From contig NZ_BAGB01000010.1 in assembly GCF_000308615.1 (NCBI RefSeq), positions 36,620 to 100,619 of the forward strand: DNA of 64,000 nt, given 5' to 3'. The notes beneath the pieces are model-generated. The model did no database searches, was not told the origin of the DNA, and worked only from the letters and a program-made list of their open reading frames with translations. Positions 1 to 10,605 of the stretch are shown in pieces; the first letter of the stretch is position 1, and the number at the start of each line of letters is the position of its first letter. The position numbers and the translations under genes are program-made. The DNA comes from Nocardia jiangxiensis NBRC 101359 (lineage in GTDB: Bacteria; Actinomycetota; Actinomycetes; Mycobacteriales; Mycobacteriaceae).

Positions 1-1
1 C

Positions 2-2278
<2,277 letters not shown>

Positions 2279-2297
2279 GCCCACTTGCCCGGTGTCC

Positions 2298-2323
2298 CAG
2301 GCGATATCACGGGATATCGCCTG
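2298..2323. terminator. Hairpin between convergent purL and the small YiaA-like gene
   Basis: Perfect 11-bp inverted repeat, CAGGCGATATC and GATATCGCCTG, around the loop ACGG. It sits between the purL stop and the stop of the minus-strand gene, so it could terminate both. There is no long T-run. Confidence 0.6.
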
Positions 2324-2339
2324 TCGGGGTGTCGGTCGG

Positions 2340-2627
2340 TCAGGCCGCGCGGAACGGGTCGTGTTCGGCCATCAGCTTGTCCAGGCGGGCCTCGTCGATG
2401 CGGTGGTGCACGCGGGCGGCCTCGTGCTGGTCGCGGACGACCTTGGCGAGGGTGAAGGTGCTGCTGACCAGGAACAGCATGGTCATCAGGAGGAAGCCGC
2501 GCTGCCAGATGTCCAGCGGCAGGTAGATGATGCCCGCGGCGGTGGCGACGAAGGCCAGGCCGAAGGCGATGGCGGCCTGGGCCAGGAAGGCCGAGGTGCT
2601 CTTGGTCGAGGTATCGGGAGTGCTCAT
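2340..2627 (-). CDS. Small two-helix membrane protein, YiaA/YiaB-like
   Basis: A 95-residue protein with a polar N-terminus (MSTPDTSTKSTSAF), two hydrophobic helices at about residues 14-35 and 40-60, and a charged, helical C-terminus (KVVRDQHEAARVHHRIDEAR). This is the layout of the YiaA/YiaB two-helix family, whose role is unknown. A much longer open frame continues upstream through the opposite strand of the next gene. I chose the ATG at 2627 because only the part after it looks like a protein. It converges on purL. Family assignment is moderate and no function is proposed. Confidence 0.7.
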   Translation of the reverse strand: MSTPDTSTKSTSAFLAQAAIAFGLAFVATAAGIIYLPLDIWQRGFLLMTMLFLVSSTFTLAKVVRDQHEAARVHHRIDEARLDKLMAEHDPFRAA

Positions 2628-2765
2628 GGCATCGAGTGTCCCGATCGGCGGGCTCGCCGACCTGCGTACAACTACTCGAGGCGGGCAGGTAGTTCGCGCA
2701 CGCGGTGATCTGCGCCTCCGCGCGACGTCCCATGATTTCGGTGGTCGGGCGGCCATACTTGACAG

Positions 2766-4523
2766 GTGCTCGACTCCGCCGAGGCCCTGACGTCGCTGCG
2801 TTCGCGTAGTGTCGTCGTCGCTCGCCGGGCGTCCGAGCTGCTGCATCGCCTGGAAAAGGACGTCATCGGCCTCAACTATGCCGGACTGGTCGTCGCCACG
2901 GTGTTCTTCGCCTGGTCGGTCACTCCGTCGCTGCTGCCGCGCGACTGGCTGTTCCAGGGTCTGATCAGCGGTTTCAACGCGGTGATCGGATACGGCGTCG
3001 GCTGCGTGTTCGACTGGGCGTTCCGGCGGTGGATCGGGCCGAAACTGCCGTGGCAACCGCCACCGCTGCGCGTGCAGTACGCGGTGAAGGTGACCGTGCT
3101 GGTGGTGTGCATCCTGGCGGCGGGATACATGCTGGTGCTCTCGGCGGACTGGCAGCGGCAGACCTACACGCTGATGGATATGACCGGCACCACCACCTCG
3201 GGATATCTGCGGACGGGCGGGTTGAGTCTGCTGGTGGGCACGGTGGTGGTCGGGGTCTACCGGACGTTGCGGATCACCGTGCGGCTGCTGGCCCGGCTGC
3301 TGAGCCGCTGGGTGCGGATCCCGCCGAGGTTCGCGCCCACCGTCGGCACCGCGCTGCTGGCGGTGCTGGTCGTATCGCTGTTCAACGGCGTCGCGTCGCG
3401 CGCGTTCTTCGCGGTGGCCAATTCGGCGTTCAGCGTGCGCAACGACAAGATGACCTCCTATGCGGTGCAGCCGCAGGCGCCGGAACGCTCCGGCAGTCCG
3501 CAGTCGCTGGCCGCTTGGGCCACCCTCGGCTCGGAGGGGCGCTGGTTCGTCTCGCACGGTCCCGACGCCTTCCGGATCGGCGCTGTCACGGGAAAGCCCG
3601 CGCTGGAACCGATTCGCGCCTACGTCGGGCTGGAGTCGGCGAAACATGGTGAGAGCCAGCAGGATCTGGCCGTGGATGAACTCGAGCGGACGCATGCGTT
3701 CGATCGCAAGGTGCTGGTGGTGGTCACCACGACCGGTACCGGGTGGGTGAATTCCATGACCGCCAATGCGATCGAGTACATGTACCGCGGTGACACCGCG
3801 ATCGTGGCCTCGCAGTATTCGTACCTGCCCAGTGTGCTGTCCTTCCTCGCGGACCGGCAGAAGGTGGCCGAGTCGGGGCGGAAGATGTTCGACGCGATCT
3901 ACCGGGCATGGTCGCAGCGACCGGTGCAGACCCGGCCGAAACTGCTGGTCTACGGGGAATCGCTGGGTTCGCAGGGGTCCGAGTCGGCCTTCTCCGGACT
4001 GGCCGATCTGCGTGCGCGGGTGGACGGCGCGCTGTGGGTGGGTCCGCCGAATTCGAATCTGCTGTGGAGCCAGTTCGTCACCCGGCGTGATCCCGGATCG
4101 CGCGAGGTGGCGCCGGTCTACGCGGACGGACTCGTGGTGCGTTTCGCCGCGAACGCCGCCGATCTGTCCAAGCCCTCGCCCGAATGGCGGCGTCCGCGCA
4201 TCGCCTATCTGCAACACGCGTCGGATCCGATCGTGTGGTGGTCGCCGGATCTGATCTTCTCCAAACCGAATTGGCTCTCGGAGCGTCGCGGTTCGGATGT
4301 GTCCACGCAGATGCGCTGGTGGCCGTTCGTCACCTTCTGGCAGGTCGCCGCCGACCTCACCAATGCCCAGGGCGTCAGCGACGGCCACGGCCACAACTAC
4401 GGCAGCCTCGTGCTGGACGGCTGGGCCGCGGTGCTGCCGCCCCCGGACTGGAATCCGGACCTCGAGGACCGAATCCGCACCCAGATCGAACTCTCCGAGG
4501 CCTACGAACGCGCCGTCAAGTGA
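2766..4523 (+). CDS. Membrane-anchored alpha/beta-hydrolase family protein (Abhydrolase_9 type)
   Basis: A 585-residue protein with a hydrophobic N-terminal half (several membrane segments between about residues 35 and 225) and a C-terminal hydrolase-like half. The probable nucleophile is Ser399 in YGESLGSQGS. Later acidic and His residues (for example HASDPIVWW and DGHGHNYGS) could complete the triad. This matches the actinobacterial family with PF15420-like and PF10081-like halves. No substrate is known to me. The start is GTG. The next gene's start overlaps this stop (GTGA), so they are probably cotranscribed. Confidence 0.85.
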   Translation: MLDSAEALTSLRSRSVVVARRASELLHRLEKDVIGLNYAGLVVATVFFAWSVTPSLLPRDWLFQGLISGFNAVIGYGVGCVFDWAFRRWIGPKLPWQPPPLRVQYAVKVTVLVVCILAAGYMLVLSADWQRQTYTLMDMTGTTTSGYLRTGGLSLLVGTVVVGVYRTLRITVRLLARLLSRWVRIPPRFAPTVGTALLAVLVVSLFNGVASRAFFAVANSAFSVRNDKMTSYAVQPQAPERSGSPQSLAAWATLGSEGRWFVSHGPDAFRIGAVTGKPALEPIRAYVGLESAKHGESQQDLAVDELERTHAFDRKVLVVVTTTGTGWVNSMTANAIEYMYRGDTAIVASQYSYLPSVLSFLADRQKVAESGRKMFDAIYRAWSQRPVQTRPKLLVYGESLGSQGSESAFSGLADLRARVDGALWVGPPNSNLLWSQFVTRRDPGSREVAPVYADGLVVRFAANAADLSKPSPEWRRPRIAYLQHASDPIVWWSPDLIFSKPNWLSERRGSDVSTQMRWWPFVTFWQVAADLTNAQGVSDGHGHNYGSLVLDGWAAVLPPPDWNPDLEDRIRTQIELSEAYERAVK

Positions 4524-5239
4524 ACCCGAAAACACTGGCAGCCGTGCGTATTCCACTCCTGTGGAACAACTGGCTACTACCGCGCCTGCGCCTGGGACCG
4601 CGCGGCCGCACCGCCGCCAACGTCGCATTCGCCACGGTCCACGCCGCCGCATTCCGAACCCGACGACCACGTGACGAACGCGATTCCGACTCGGGCACAG
4701 CGGATTGCGTCTCGTCGATGCCGATATCGACCGCGCGGGGGGATCGATATACGACACGGCGGCCGCCGCTCGCCGATCGTGGACTACGCTGCGGATCGGT
4801 ACTGTTCGCAGCGGTCTGCATCGGGTACTGCACCGCACTCGCCATTCCGTCGCTGCGCACACGCCTGTCCGAATTCGCCGACCGCGCACCGGAAGTCGGC
4901 CTCGTCGAATGGGCAGGTGTGCACATCCCGTTCGGCACGGTGTACAGCGAGGAACTGATCTTCCGCGGCACCCTGGATCCACTACTCGACGAGACTTTCG
5001 AAACGTATGGAATCTGGCTCGGTGCAACGGCTTTCGGCCTATGGCACATCGGTCCCGCCCGCGCTGCCGGTGAACACGTGCCCACGACCGGATTCGCGAC
5101 CACCCTGGCCGGTCTCATCCTGGGCGGGCTACGCCGTCGCACCGGCAGCGTGATCGCTCCGGCGCTGGTACATCTGGCCGTCAACGCTGGCGGCGCGATC
5201 GCACCCCGGATCGCACGGCGGACTCGCGGACCGGTGTGA
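4520..5239 (+). CDS. CPBP-family intramembrane glutamic endopeptidase
   Basis: A 239-residue membrane protein with the CPBP (Abi) signature: EE-x3-R in SEELIFRG, a His in FGLWHIGP, and H-x3-N in HLAVN near the C-terminus. These are the catalytic motifs of the Rce1-like intramembrane proteases. The GTG at 4520 overlaps the upstream stop by 4 nt. The frame stays open further upstream, but only as the shadow of the preceding gene. In M. tuberculosis the gene after purL (Rv0804) is, from memory, of this kind. Substrate unknown. Confidence 0.82.
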   Translation: MNPKTLAAVRIPLLWNNWLLPRLRLGPRGRTAANVAFATVHAAAFRTRRPRDERDSDSGTADCVSSMPISTARGDRYTTRRPPLADRGLRCGSVLFAAVCIGYCTALAIPSLRTRLSEFADRAPEVGLVEWAGVHIPFGTVYSEELIFRGTLDPLLDETFETYGIWLGATAFGLWHIGPARAAGEHVPTTGFATTLAGLILGGLRRRTGSVIAPALVHLAVNAGGAIAPRIARRTRGPV

Positions 5240-5382
5240 CGCCATGCGTCGCCGCAGCGCTCTGTGGATCATTGTGGACAACAAGCGATCACGGCCCTGG
5301 CGCACCAATCGCCGACGAGCTGCGATCGCTGTAGTTGCCGCGCGGACGACGTGCGGCGGCGAGTTCGCTGATCTCCGCTGGG

Positions 5383-5388
5383 TAGTCT
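5383..5388 (+). promoter_or_regulatory. -10 hexamer TAGTCT of a probable leaderless promoter
   Basis: TAGTCT lies exactly 7 nt before the GTG at 5396, and no Shine-Dalgarno sequence is visible. This spacing puts transcription initiation at or next to the start codon. Confidence 0.5.
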
Positions 5389-5395
5389 CGGGATC

Positions 5396-5782
5396 GTGGC
5401 GCGACGAGGTGCGGTGGATCCGGCGGCGGTTCGGGCGGCGGTGGTGGCCGTGGGCGAGTGGTTGCGTGCGGAGACCGCGCAGGCTCCCGCGCGGGCGGAG
5501 CTCGCCGCGGCGGTGCGCGGGACGGCGCGCACACTCGCGGCCAGCGCGCCGGGGGCCTCGGTGGAGGTGCGGGTGCCGCCGTTCGTGGCGGTGCAGTGCA
5601 TCGAGGGGCCCAGGCATACCCGCGGCACCCCGCCGAATGTGGTCGAGACCGATCCGCGCACGTGGTTGCTGCTGGCGACCGGGCTGCTCACCTATCAGCA
5701 GGCCGTCGACTCCGGTGCGCTGACCGTGTCCGGGATTCGGGCGAGCGAACTCGCGCACTGGCTGCCGCTCGTCCCGCTCTGA
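5396..5782 (+). CDS. Sterol-carrier-family (SCP-like) small protein, Rv0807-type
   Basis: A 128-residue soluble protein, MARRGAVDPAAVRAAV to SELAHWLPLVPL, resembling the conserved protein encoded just before purF in mycobacteria and annotated there as a bacterial sterol-carrier-like domain. It has an N-terminal helical part and the segment VPPFVAVQCIEGPRHTRGTPPNVVETD. No catalytic residues are evident. It runs towards the minus-strand YhgE-like gene with a gap of about 34 nt. The assignment rests on position and remembered similarity; its biochemical role is unknown. Confidence 0.75.
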   Translation: MARRGAVDPAAVRAAVVAVGEWLRAETAQAPARAELAAAVRGTARTLAASAPGASVEVRVPPFVAVQCIEGPRHTRGTPPNVVETDPRTWLLLATGLLTYQQAVDSGALTVSGIRASELAHWLPLVPL

Positions 5783-5816
5783 ACCCCGGTGTGCTGGAGC
5801 ACGGTTCGGATGAGGT

Positions 5817-7133
5817 TCAGGCGGGCTGAGTCTGGTTGACCGGCTTGCGTTCGAGTCCCTTGTGGTCGTAGTAGCGCGTGATCACCAGCCCGAGGACCAA
5901 CCCGATGGCCAGGCCCAGCGCGGCCATCCAGCATCCGCGAGCGAGTCCGGCGTCACCGCTGCCGTTGAAGTAGAGGATCGCGCGGGTGCCCAGGAACACC
6001 TGGTGCATCGGTTCGAACGAGGCCAGCCAGCCGAAGTACTTCGGGGTCGCCTCGATCGGGACCGAGCCGCCGGAGGAGGGCAGGCCCAGGATGATGAACA
6101 CGATCATGTTGACGATCAGTCCAGAGCTGCCGATCGCCGCGAGGACCGAGGTGCAGGTGAAACCGGTCGCGATGATCACCAACGCGCCGTAGAGGAACAG
6201 CGTCAGCGGTTGATCGATCGGCATGCCCAGCATCTTGCCGATGCCCATCATCACCGCCGAGACGACCACCGCCATGACGGCCACGGCCGCCCACTTGATC
6301 AGCAGCGTCCGTACCCGGGAGATGCTCGCGCGCGGATAGTGCACGTACCACGGCCCCCACTCGGTCGGCAGGAAGCCCAGCGAGGAGTCGATCAGCTGAT
6401 GCACGACCATCGCGCCGACCATGCCGACCATCAGCAGCAGCAGACCGTAGAAGAAGGCCGTCAGCCCTTGGCCGGAACCTCCGGGTAGCGGGCGGAACTG
6501 ATCGGTCACGATGTTCAGCGGATGGGCCAGCACGATCCGGGTGGCGCCGGACAACTGGGTCGCGGTCCCGCCGCCGGAGGTGAGCTGGGCCTGCACCTGT
6601 TCGGTCAGCTGTTTGCCGACGGTGGTGTCGACCTGTGTCAGCGCCTCATTGCCGAAACGCTGCGCGATCGACGTGGCGAACGCGCCCGTGCGCGGATTGG
6701 TCTGCAGGGTGATGATCGGACGTTCGATATCGCCCGGGACGACGCTGCCGACACCGAGAATCCCGAGGCGTTTGGTGAAGTCGCTCGGAATGATGACCGT
6801 CGCGTACACCTTGCCGGTCTGCATCTGCAGCTGCGCCTCGTTCAGGCCCAGCACGCGCAGATCGATCTTGTCCGCGGGCACGGCCTTGCGCAGCCCGTCC
6901 TGCACCTGATCGCCGAAGTTGACCTGTTTGCCGCCGATCGTGTCGCCGACGTCCTGGTTCACCAGTGCGATCGGGAAGTCGTGCAGATTCTTCTCCGGAT
7001 CGATGACGTAATCGAGATACATCACACTGAGCAGCGCGCCCAACAGAGTCATCACGATGATCGGAAAAGTCCACCTGACCGGGCTCAGTCGCCGAGGGTT
7101 CGCAGGCACTTCCGCACTGTCCGTAGACGCCAC
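5817..7133 (-). CDS. YhgE/Pip-like (DUF3533-type) membrane protein, ABC-2 permease fold
   Basis: A 438-residue protein with one N-terminal membrane helix (about 19-40), a large extracytoplasmic domain opening with DFPIALVNQDVG (the YhgE/Pip hallmark), then five or six C-terminal helices from about residue 230, as in ABC-2 permeases. Relatives are linked to export or phage infection; no cargo is evident here. I set the start at GTG 7133 (VASTDSAEVPANPRRL) because the longer frame runs into the divergent purF promoter and start. It ends in charged residues (YDHKGLERKPVNQTQPA). Confidence 0.78.
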   Translation of the reverse strand: MASTDSAEVPANPRRLSPVRWTFPIIVMTLLGALLSVMYLDYVIDPEKNLHDFPIALVNQDVGDTIGGKQVNFGDQVQDGLRKAVPADKIDLRVLGLNEAQLQMQTGKVYATVIIPSDFTKRLGILGVGSVVPGDIERPIITLQTNPRTGAFATSIAQRFGNEALTQVDTTVGKQLTEQVQAQLTSGGGTATQLSGATRIVLAHPLNIVTDQFRPLPGGSGQGLTAFFYGLLLLMVGMVGAMVVHQLIDSSLGFLPTEWGPWYVHYPRASISRVRTLLIKWAAVAVMAVVVSAVMMGIGKMLGMPIDQPLTLFLYGALVIIATGFTCTSVLAAIGSSGLIVNMIVFIILGLPSSGGSVPIEATPKYFGWLASFEPMHQVFLGTRAILYFNGSGDAGLARGCWMAALGLAIGLVLGLVITRYYDHKGLERKPVNQTQPA

Positions 7134-7202
7134 GGTCGCACCGTAGCAGCAAACCGCGTGCCATCCGGGTGATCCCGACGTAGGTTTCGCGCGGATGACC
7201 CG

Positions 7203-7208
7203 TAGAAT
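7203..7208 (+). promoter_or_regulatory. purF: Putative -10 element for purF (TAGAAT)
   Basis: TAGAAT lies 38 nt before the chosen purF start. If it is functional, the ATG at 7195 and most upstream in-frame starts fall outside the transcript, which supports the GTG at 7246. Confidence 0.35.
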
Positions 7209-7245
7209 GATCGATGCCACCAGCCCGCCGAACATGGAGCAAACG

Positions 7246-8823
7246 GTGACCAACGACGATCTGTCGGTCGAAAGCCCGAATTCACCCGTCGAACCCGACT
7301 CGGACCGGCCCGAAAACGAGCCACGCGAGGAGTGCGGCGTCTTCGGTGTCTGGGCTCCGGGTGAGGATGTGGCCAAGCTCACCTATTACGGCCTCTACGC
7401 ATTGCAGCACCGCGGTCAGGAGGCGGCGGGCATCGCGGTCTCCGACGGTTCGCAGGTGCTGGTGTTCAAGGATCTGGGCCTGGTGAGTCAGGTGTTCGAC
7501 GAGCAGACGCTGGCGGCCATGCCCGGCCACGTCGCGGTCGGGCACTGCCGGTATTCCACCACCGGCGCGGTCACCTGGGAGAACGCCCAGCCGATCTTCC
7601 GCACCACCTCGGTCGGCACCGGGATTGCCCTGGGGCACAACGGAAACCTGGTCAACACCGCCGAACTGGCCTCCCGGGCACGCGAATTCGGCCTGATCAA
7701 CCGGATGCCGGGCTCGGTCGCGGCCACCTCGGACTCGGATGTGATGACCGCGCTGCTGGCGCACGCGGCCACCGACAAGAGCATCGAGCAGGCCGCGATG
7801 GAATTGCTGCCGACTCTGCGCGGCGCGTTCTGCCTGACCTTCATGGATGAGCACACCCTCTATGCCGCCCGCGATCCGCACGGTGTGCGGCCGCTGTGCC
7901 TGGGCCGCCTGGATCGTGGCTGGGTGGTTGCCAGCGAAACCGCCGCACTGGACATCGTCGGCGCATCCTTCGTGCGCGAAATCGAGCCGGGCGAACTGCT
8001 GGCGATCGACGCGGACGGGGTGCGTTCCTCGCGGTTCGCCAATCCGGAGCCGAAGGGCTGCGTCTTCGAATACGTCTACCTCGCCCGTCCGGACAGCACC
8101 ATCTCCGGACGTTCGGTGCACGCCACGCGCGTGGAGATCGGCCGTCGCCTCGCCGGTGAACATCCGGTCGAAGCCGATCTGGTCATCCCCGTTCCCGAAT
8201 CCGGCACCCCGGCCGCGGTCGGCTACGCCCAGGGTTCGGGCACGCCCTACGGTCAGGGACTGATGAAGAACGCCTACGTCGGGCGCACGTTCATCCAGCC
8301 CAGCCAGACCATCCGCCAGCTCGGCATCCGGCTCAAGCTCAATCCGCTGCGCGAGGTGATCCGCGGCAAACGCCTGGTCGTGGTGGATGATTCGATCGTG
8401 CGCGGCAACACCCAGCGCGCGTTGATCCGCATGCTGCGCGAGGCCGGGGCGTTGGAGATCCACGTCCGCATCGCCTCGCCGCCGGTGAAGTGGCCGTGCT
8501 TCTACGGCATCGACTTCGCCTCGCGCGCGGAGTTGATCGCCAACGGGGCCGAGTGCGAGGGTTCGGTCGAGGACATGGTCGAGAACGTGCGGCGTTCGAT
8601 CGGCGCGGACACGCTGGGCTACATCTCCCTCGAGGGGATGGTCGCGGCCACCGAGCAGCCGCGCTCGCGCCTGTGCTGCGCCTGCTTCGACGGCGAGTAC
8701 CCGATTGCGCTGCCGACCGAGGCCGCGATCGGAAAGAATGTCCTGGAGACGATTCTCGGCGGCAAGCCCGAGTCCCAGCTGCTGGGCGAGAACGCGAATG
8801 CGAGCGCCCTGAGTCGTCCGTAG
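7246..8823 (+). CDS. purF: Amidophosphoribosyltransferase PurF
   Basis: Commits PRPP to purine synthesis by forming phosphoribosylamine from PRPP and glutamine. The N-terminal Ntn glutaminase begins at Cys30 in REECGVFG, which becomes residue 1 after propeptide cleavage. Glutaminase motifs YYGLYALQHRGQEAAGI and GHNGNLVN follow. The C-terminal phosphoribosyltransferase carries the PRPP loop in VVVDDSIVRGNT. I chose GTG 7246 because GGAG lies 6 nt upstream; in-frame ATGs at 7195, 7207 and 7234 are alternatives. It is not adjacent to purM here: an ABC transporter block lies between. Confidence 0.96.
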   Translation: MTNDDLSVESPNSPVEPDSDRPENEPREECGVFGVWAPGEDVAKLTYYGLYALQHRGQEAAGIAVSDGSQVLVFKDLGLVSQVFDEQTLAAMPGHVAVGHCRYSTTGAVTWENAQPIFRTTSVGTGIALGHNGNLVNTAELASRAREFGLINRMPGSVAATSDSDVMTALLAHAATDKSIEQAAMELLPTLRGAFCLTFMDEHTLYAARDPHGVRPLCLGRLDRGWVVASETAALDIVGASFVREIEPGELLAIDADGVRSSRFANPEPKGCVFEYVYLARPDSTISGRSVHATRVEIGRRLAGEHPVEADLVIPVPESGTPAAVGYAQGSGTPYGQGLMKNAYVGRTFIQPSQTIRQLGIRLKLNPLREVIRGKRLVVVDDSIVRGNTQRALIRMLREAGALEIHVRIASPPVKWPCFYGIDFASRAELIANGAECEGSVEDMVENVRRSIGADTLGYISLEGMVAATEQPRSRLCCACFDGEYPIALPTEAAIGKNVLETILGGKPESQLLGENANASALSRP

Positions 8824-8826
8824 ACC

Positions 8827-8841
8827 TGCAGAATTTCTGCA
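8827..8841. promoter_or_regulatory. Dyad TGCAGAA-T-TTCTGCA after purF
   Basis: A perfect 7-1-7 inverted repeat 4 bp after the purF stop, just upstream of a second dyad at 8854-8870. It is too compact for a good terminator and looks more like a protein-binding site for the downstream transporter operon. Confidence 0.4.
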
Positions 8842-8853
8842 TAAGCGACTAAT

Positions 8854-8870
8854 TGTTGCGAAACGCAACA
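8854..8870. promoter_or_regulatory. Operator-like dyad upstream of the peptide ABC transporter
   Basis: TGTTGCGAAACGCAACA is a perfect 7-3-7 palindrome. A TACTGT hexamer at 8891-8896 could be the -10 of the transporter operon, placing the dyad just upstream of or overlapping the -35 region. The regulator is unknown. Confidence 0.5.
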
Positions 8871-8979
8871 TATCCGCAACGCCCTGGCGGTACTGTCCCG
8901 CCATATCGAAGTTGACGCGGTCGCACCCGTCCCGTGACCCGGGACGGCGTGCGCCGCGTGTGCGAGATGAGGGACAGTC

Positions 8980-10605
8980 ATGCGGTTAACGGCGACACAT
9001 GCGTCGGCGGCCCGATCGGGTCGCGTGAAAACTATTGCGGCAGTAGGAATGGCAGGACTCGCGCTGGTCGCGGTCGCCGGGTGCGGTGCCGGCCGCACCA
9101 ACGGCGGCGGCAGCGGTAGCGGTCTGGTCATCGGGACCACGGACAAGATCTTCTCCCTGGACCCCGCCGCGGCCTACGACCAGGGCTCGTACGTGCCCGA
9201 AACGCAGGTCTACCAGCACCTGCTGAACTTCGCGCCGGGGGCGACCAATCCGACCCCCGATGCGGCGCAGAAGTGCGAATTCGCCACGCCCACCACGTAT
9301 TCCTGCACGCTGAAGCAGGGCCTGAAGTTCGCCAACGGTGATCCGCTGACCTCGGCCAGCGTGAAGTTCTCCTTCGATCGGATGTTGAAGATCAACGATC
9401 CGAACGGACCGGCCTCGCTGCTGGGCAATCTGGATCACACCGACGCTCCCGATGCGAATACGGTGACCTTCACCCTCAAGAACGCCAACGATCAGACCTT
9501 CCCGGCGATCCTGCCGACCCAGGCGGGGCCGATCGTGGACGAGAAGGTGTTCCCGGCGGACAAGATCATGGACGACGACGCGATCGTCAAGGCGAAGCCG
9601 TTCTCCGGGCCGTACACGATCACCAGCTACGACAAGAACAAACTCGTTCAGTATCAGGCGAATTCGGGGTACAACGGGATCCTGGGGACGCCGAAGACCG
9701 CGACGGTCTCGGCCAAGTACTACGCCTCGGCCGACAATCTCAAGCTCGACATCCAGAACGGCAACATCGATGTCGCCTATCGCAGCCTGAGCCCGACCGA
9801 TCTGGAGTCGTTGCGCAAGAACGACAAGGTCGAGGTGCACGAGGGCCTGGGCGGCGAGCTGCGCTACATCGTGTTCAATCTGAACACCATGCCGGGCGGC
9901 ACACCCGAGCAGAAGCTCGCGGTCCGCAAGGCCGTGTCCGCGAGCGTCGATCGCGACGCGCTGTCCACCGGTGTGTACAAGGGGATGTACCAGCCCGCGT
10001 ATTCGACTGTGCCGCAGGGCTACGAGGGCGCGACCGAACCGTTCAAGGATCTCTACGGGGCCAAGCCGAACAAGGCCGAGGCCGCCAAATTCCTCGCCGA
10101 CGCCGGGGTGCAGACACCGGTGCCGCTGAACCTGCAGTACAACCCGGATCACTACGGCGGCAGCAGTTCCGAGGAGTACGCGGCGATCAAGAACCAGCTC
10201 GAGTCGACCGGGCTGTTCACGGTGAACCTGCAGTCCACCGAGTGGGTGACCTATCAGAAGGAACGTGCTCGCGACGGCTACCCGGAGTATCAGATGGGCT
10301 GGTTCCCGGACTTCCCGGATCCGGACGACTATCTGACCCCGTTCTTCGCGCCGAACAACTTCCTGCAGAACCACTTCGAGGATCCGAGCATCACCGCGCA
10401 GCTGACCGCGGAGATCACCCAGCCGGACAAGACCCAGCGCATCGCGATCCTGCAGCAGATCCAATCCGATATCGCGCAGAAGTTCATTCCGGTGCTGCCG
10501 TTGCTGTCCGGTAAGCAGATCGCGGTGTCGGTCAAGGGCGTTCAGGGTGTGGAGAGCACGCTGGATCCGTCCACCAAGTTCCGCTACAGCGTGCTGAGCA
10601 AGTGA
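8980..10605 (+). CDS. ABC transporter substrate-binding lipoprotein (SBP family 5, peptide type)
   Basis: A 541-residue extracytoplasmic solute receptor. It has a signal peptide and the lipobox VAGC, with lipidated Cys35 followed by a Gly/Ser linker. The family 5 body has the usual early motif PAAAYDQGSYVPETQVYQHLLNF and a later LAVRKAVSASVDRDAL. The ATG at 8980 follows a purine-rich GAGGGA. The stop overlaps the permease start (GTGA). Family 5 receptors bind peptides, nickel or other small ligands; the ligand here cannot be read from sequence. Confidence 0.92.
   Translation: MRLTATHASAARSGRVKTIAAVGMAGLALVAVAGCGAGRTNGGGSGSGLVIGTTDKIFSLDPAAAYDQGSYVPETQVYQHLLNFAPGATNPTPDAAQKCEFATPTTYSCTLKQGLKFANGDPLTSASVKFSFDRMLKINDPNGPASLLGNLDHTDAPDANTVTFTLKNANDQTFPAILPTQAGPIVDEKVFPADKIMDDDAIVKAKPFSGPYTITSYDKNKLVQYQANSGYNGILGTPKTATVSAKYYASADNLKLDIQNGNIDVAYRSLSPTDLESLRKNDKVEVHEGLGGELRYIVFNLNTMPGGTPEQKLAVRKAVSASVDRDALSTGVYKGMYQPAYSTVPQGYEGATEPFKDLYGAKPNKAEAAKFLADAGVQTPVPLNLQYNPDHYGGSSSEEYAAIKNQLESTGLFTVNLQSTEWVTYQKERARDGYPEYQMGWFPDFPDPDDYLTPFFAPNNFLQNHFEDPSITAQLTAEITQPDKTQRIAILQQIQSDIAQKFIPVLPLLSGKQIAVSVKGVQGVESTLDPSTKFRYSVLSK

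Noticed and set aside
2340..5027. 895-codon open frame on the minus strand
   Set aside because: Only its last 95 codons look like a protein (the YiaA-like gene). The rest lies opposite the alpha/beta-hydrolase gene and reads as Arg/Pro-rich noise typical of high-GC shadow frames.
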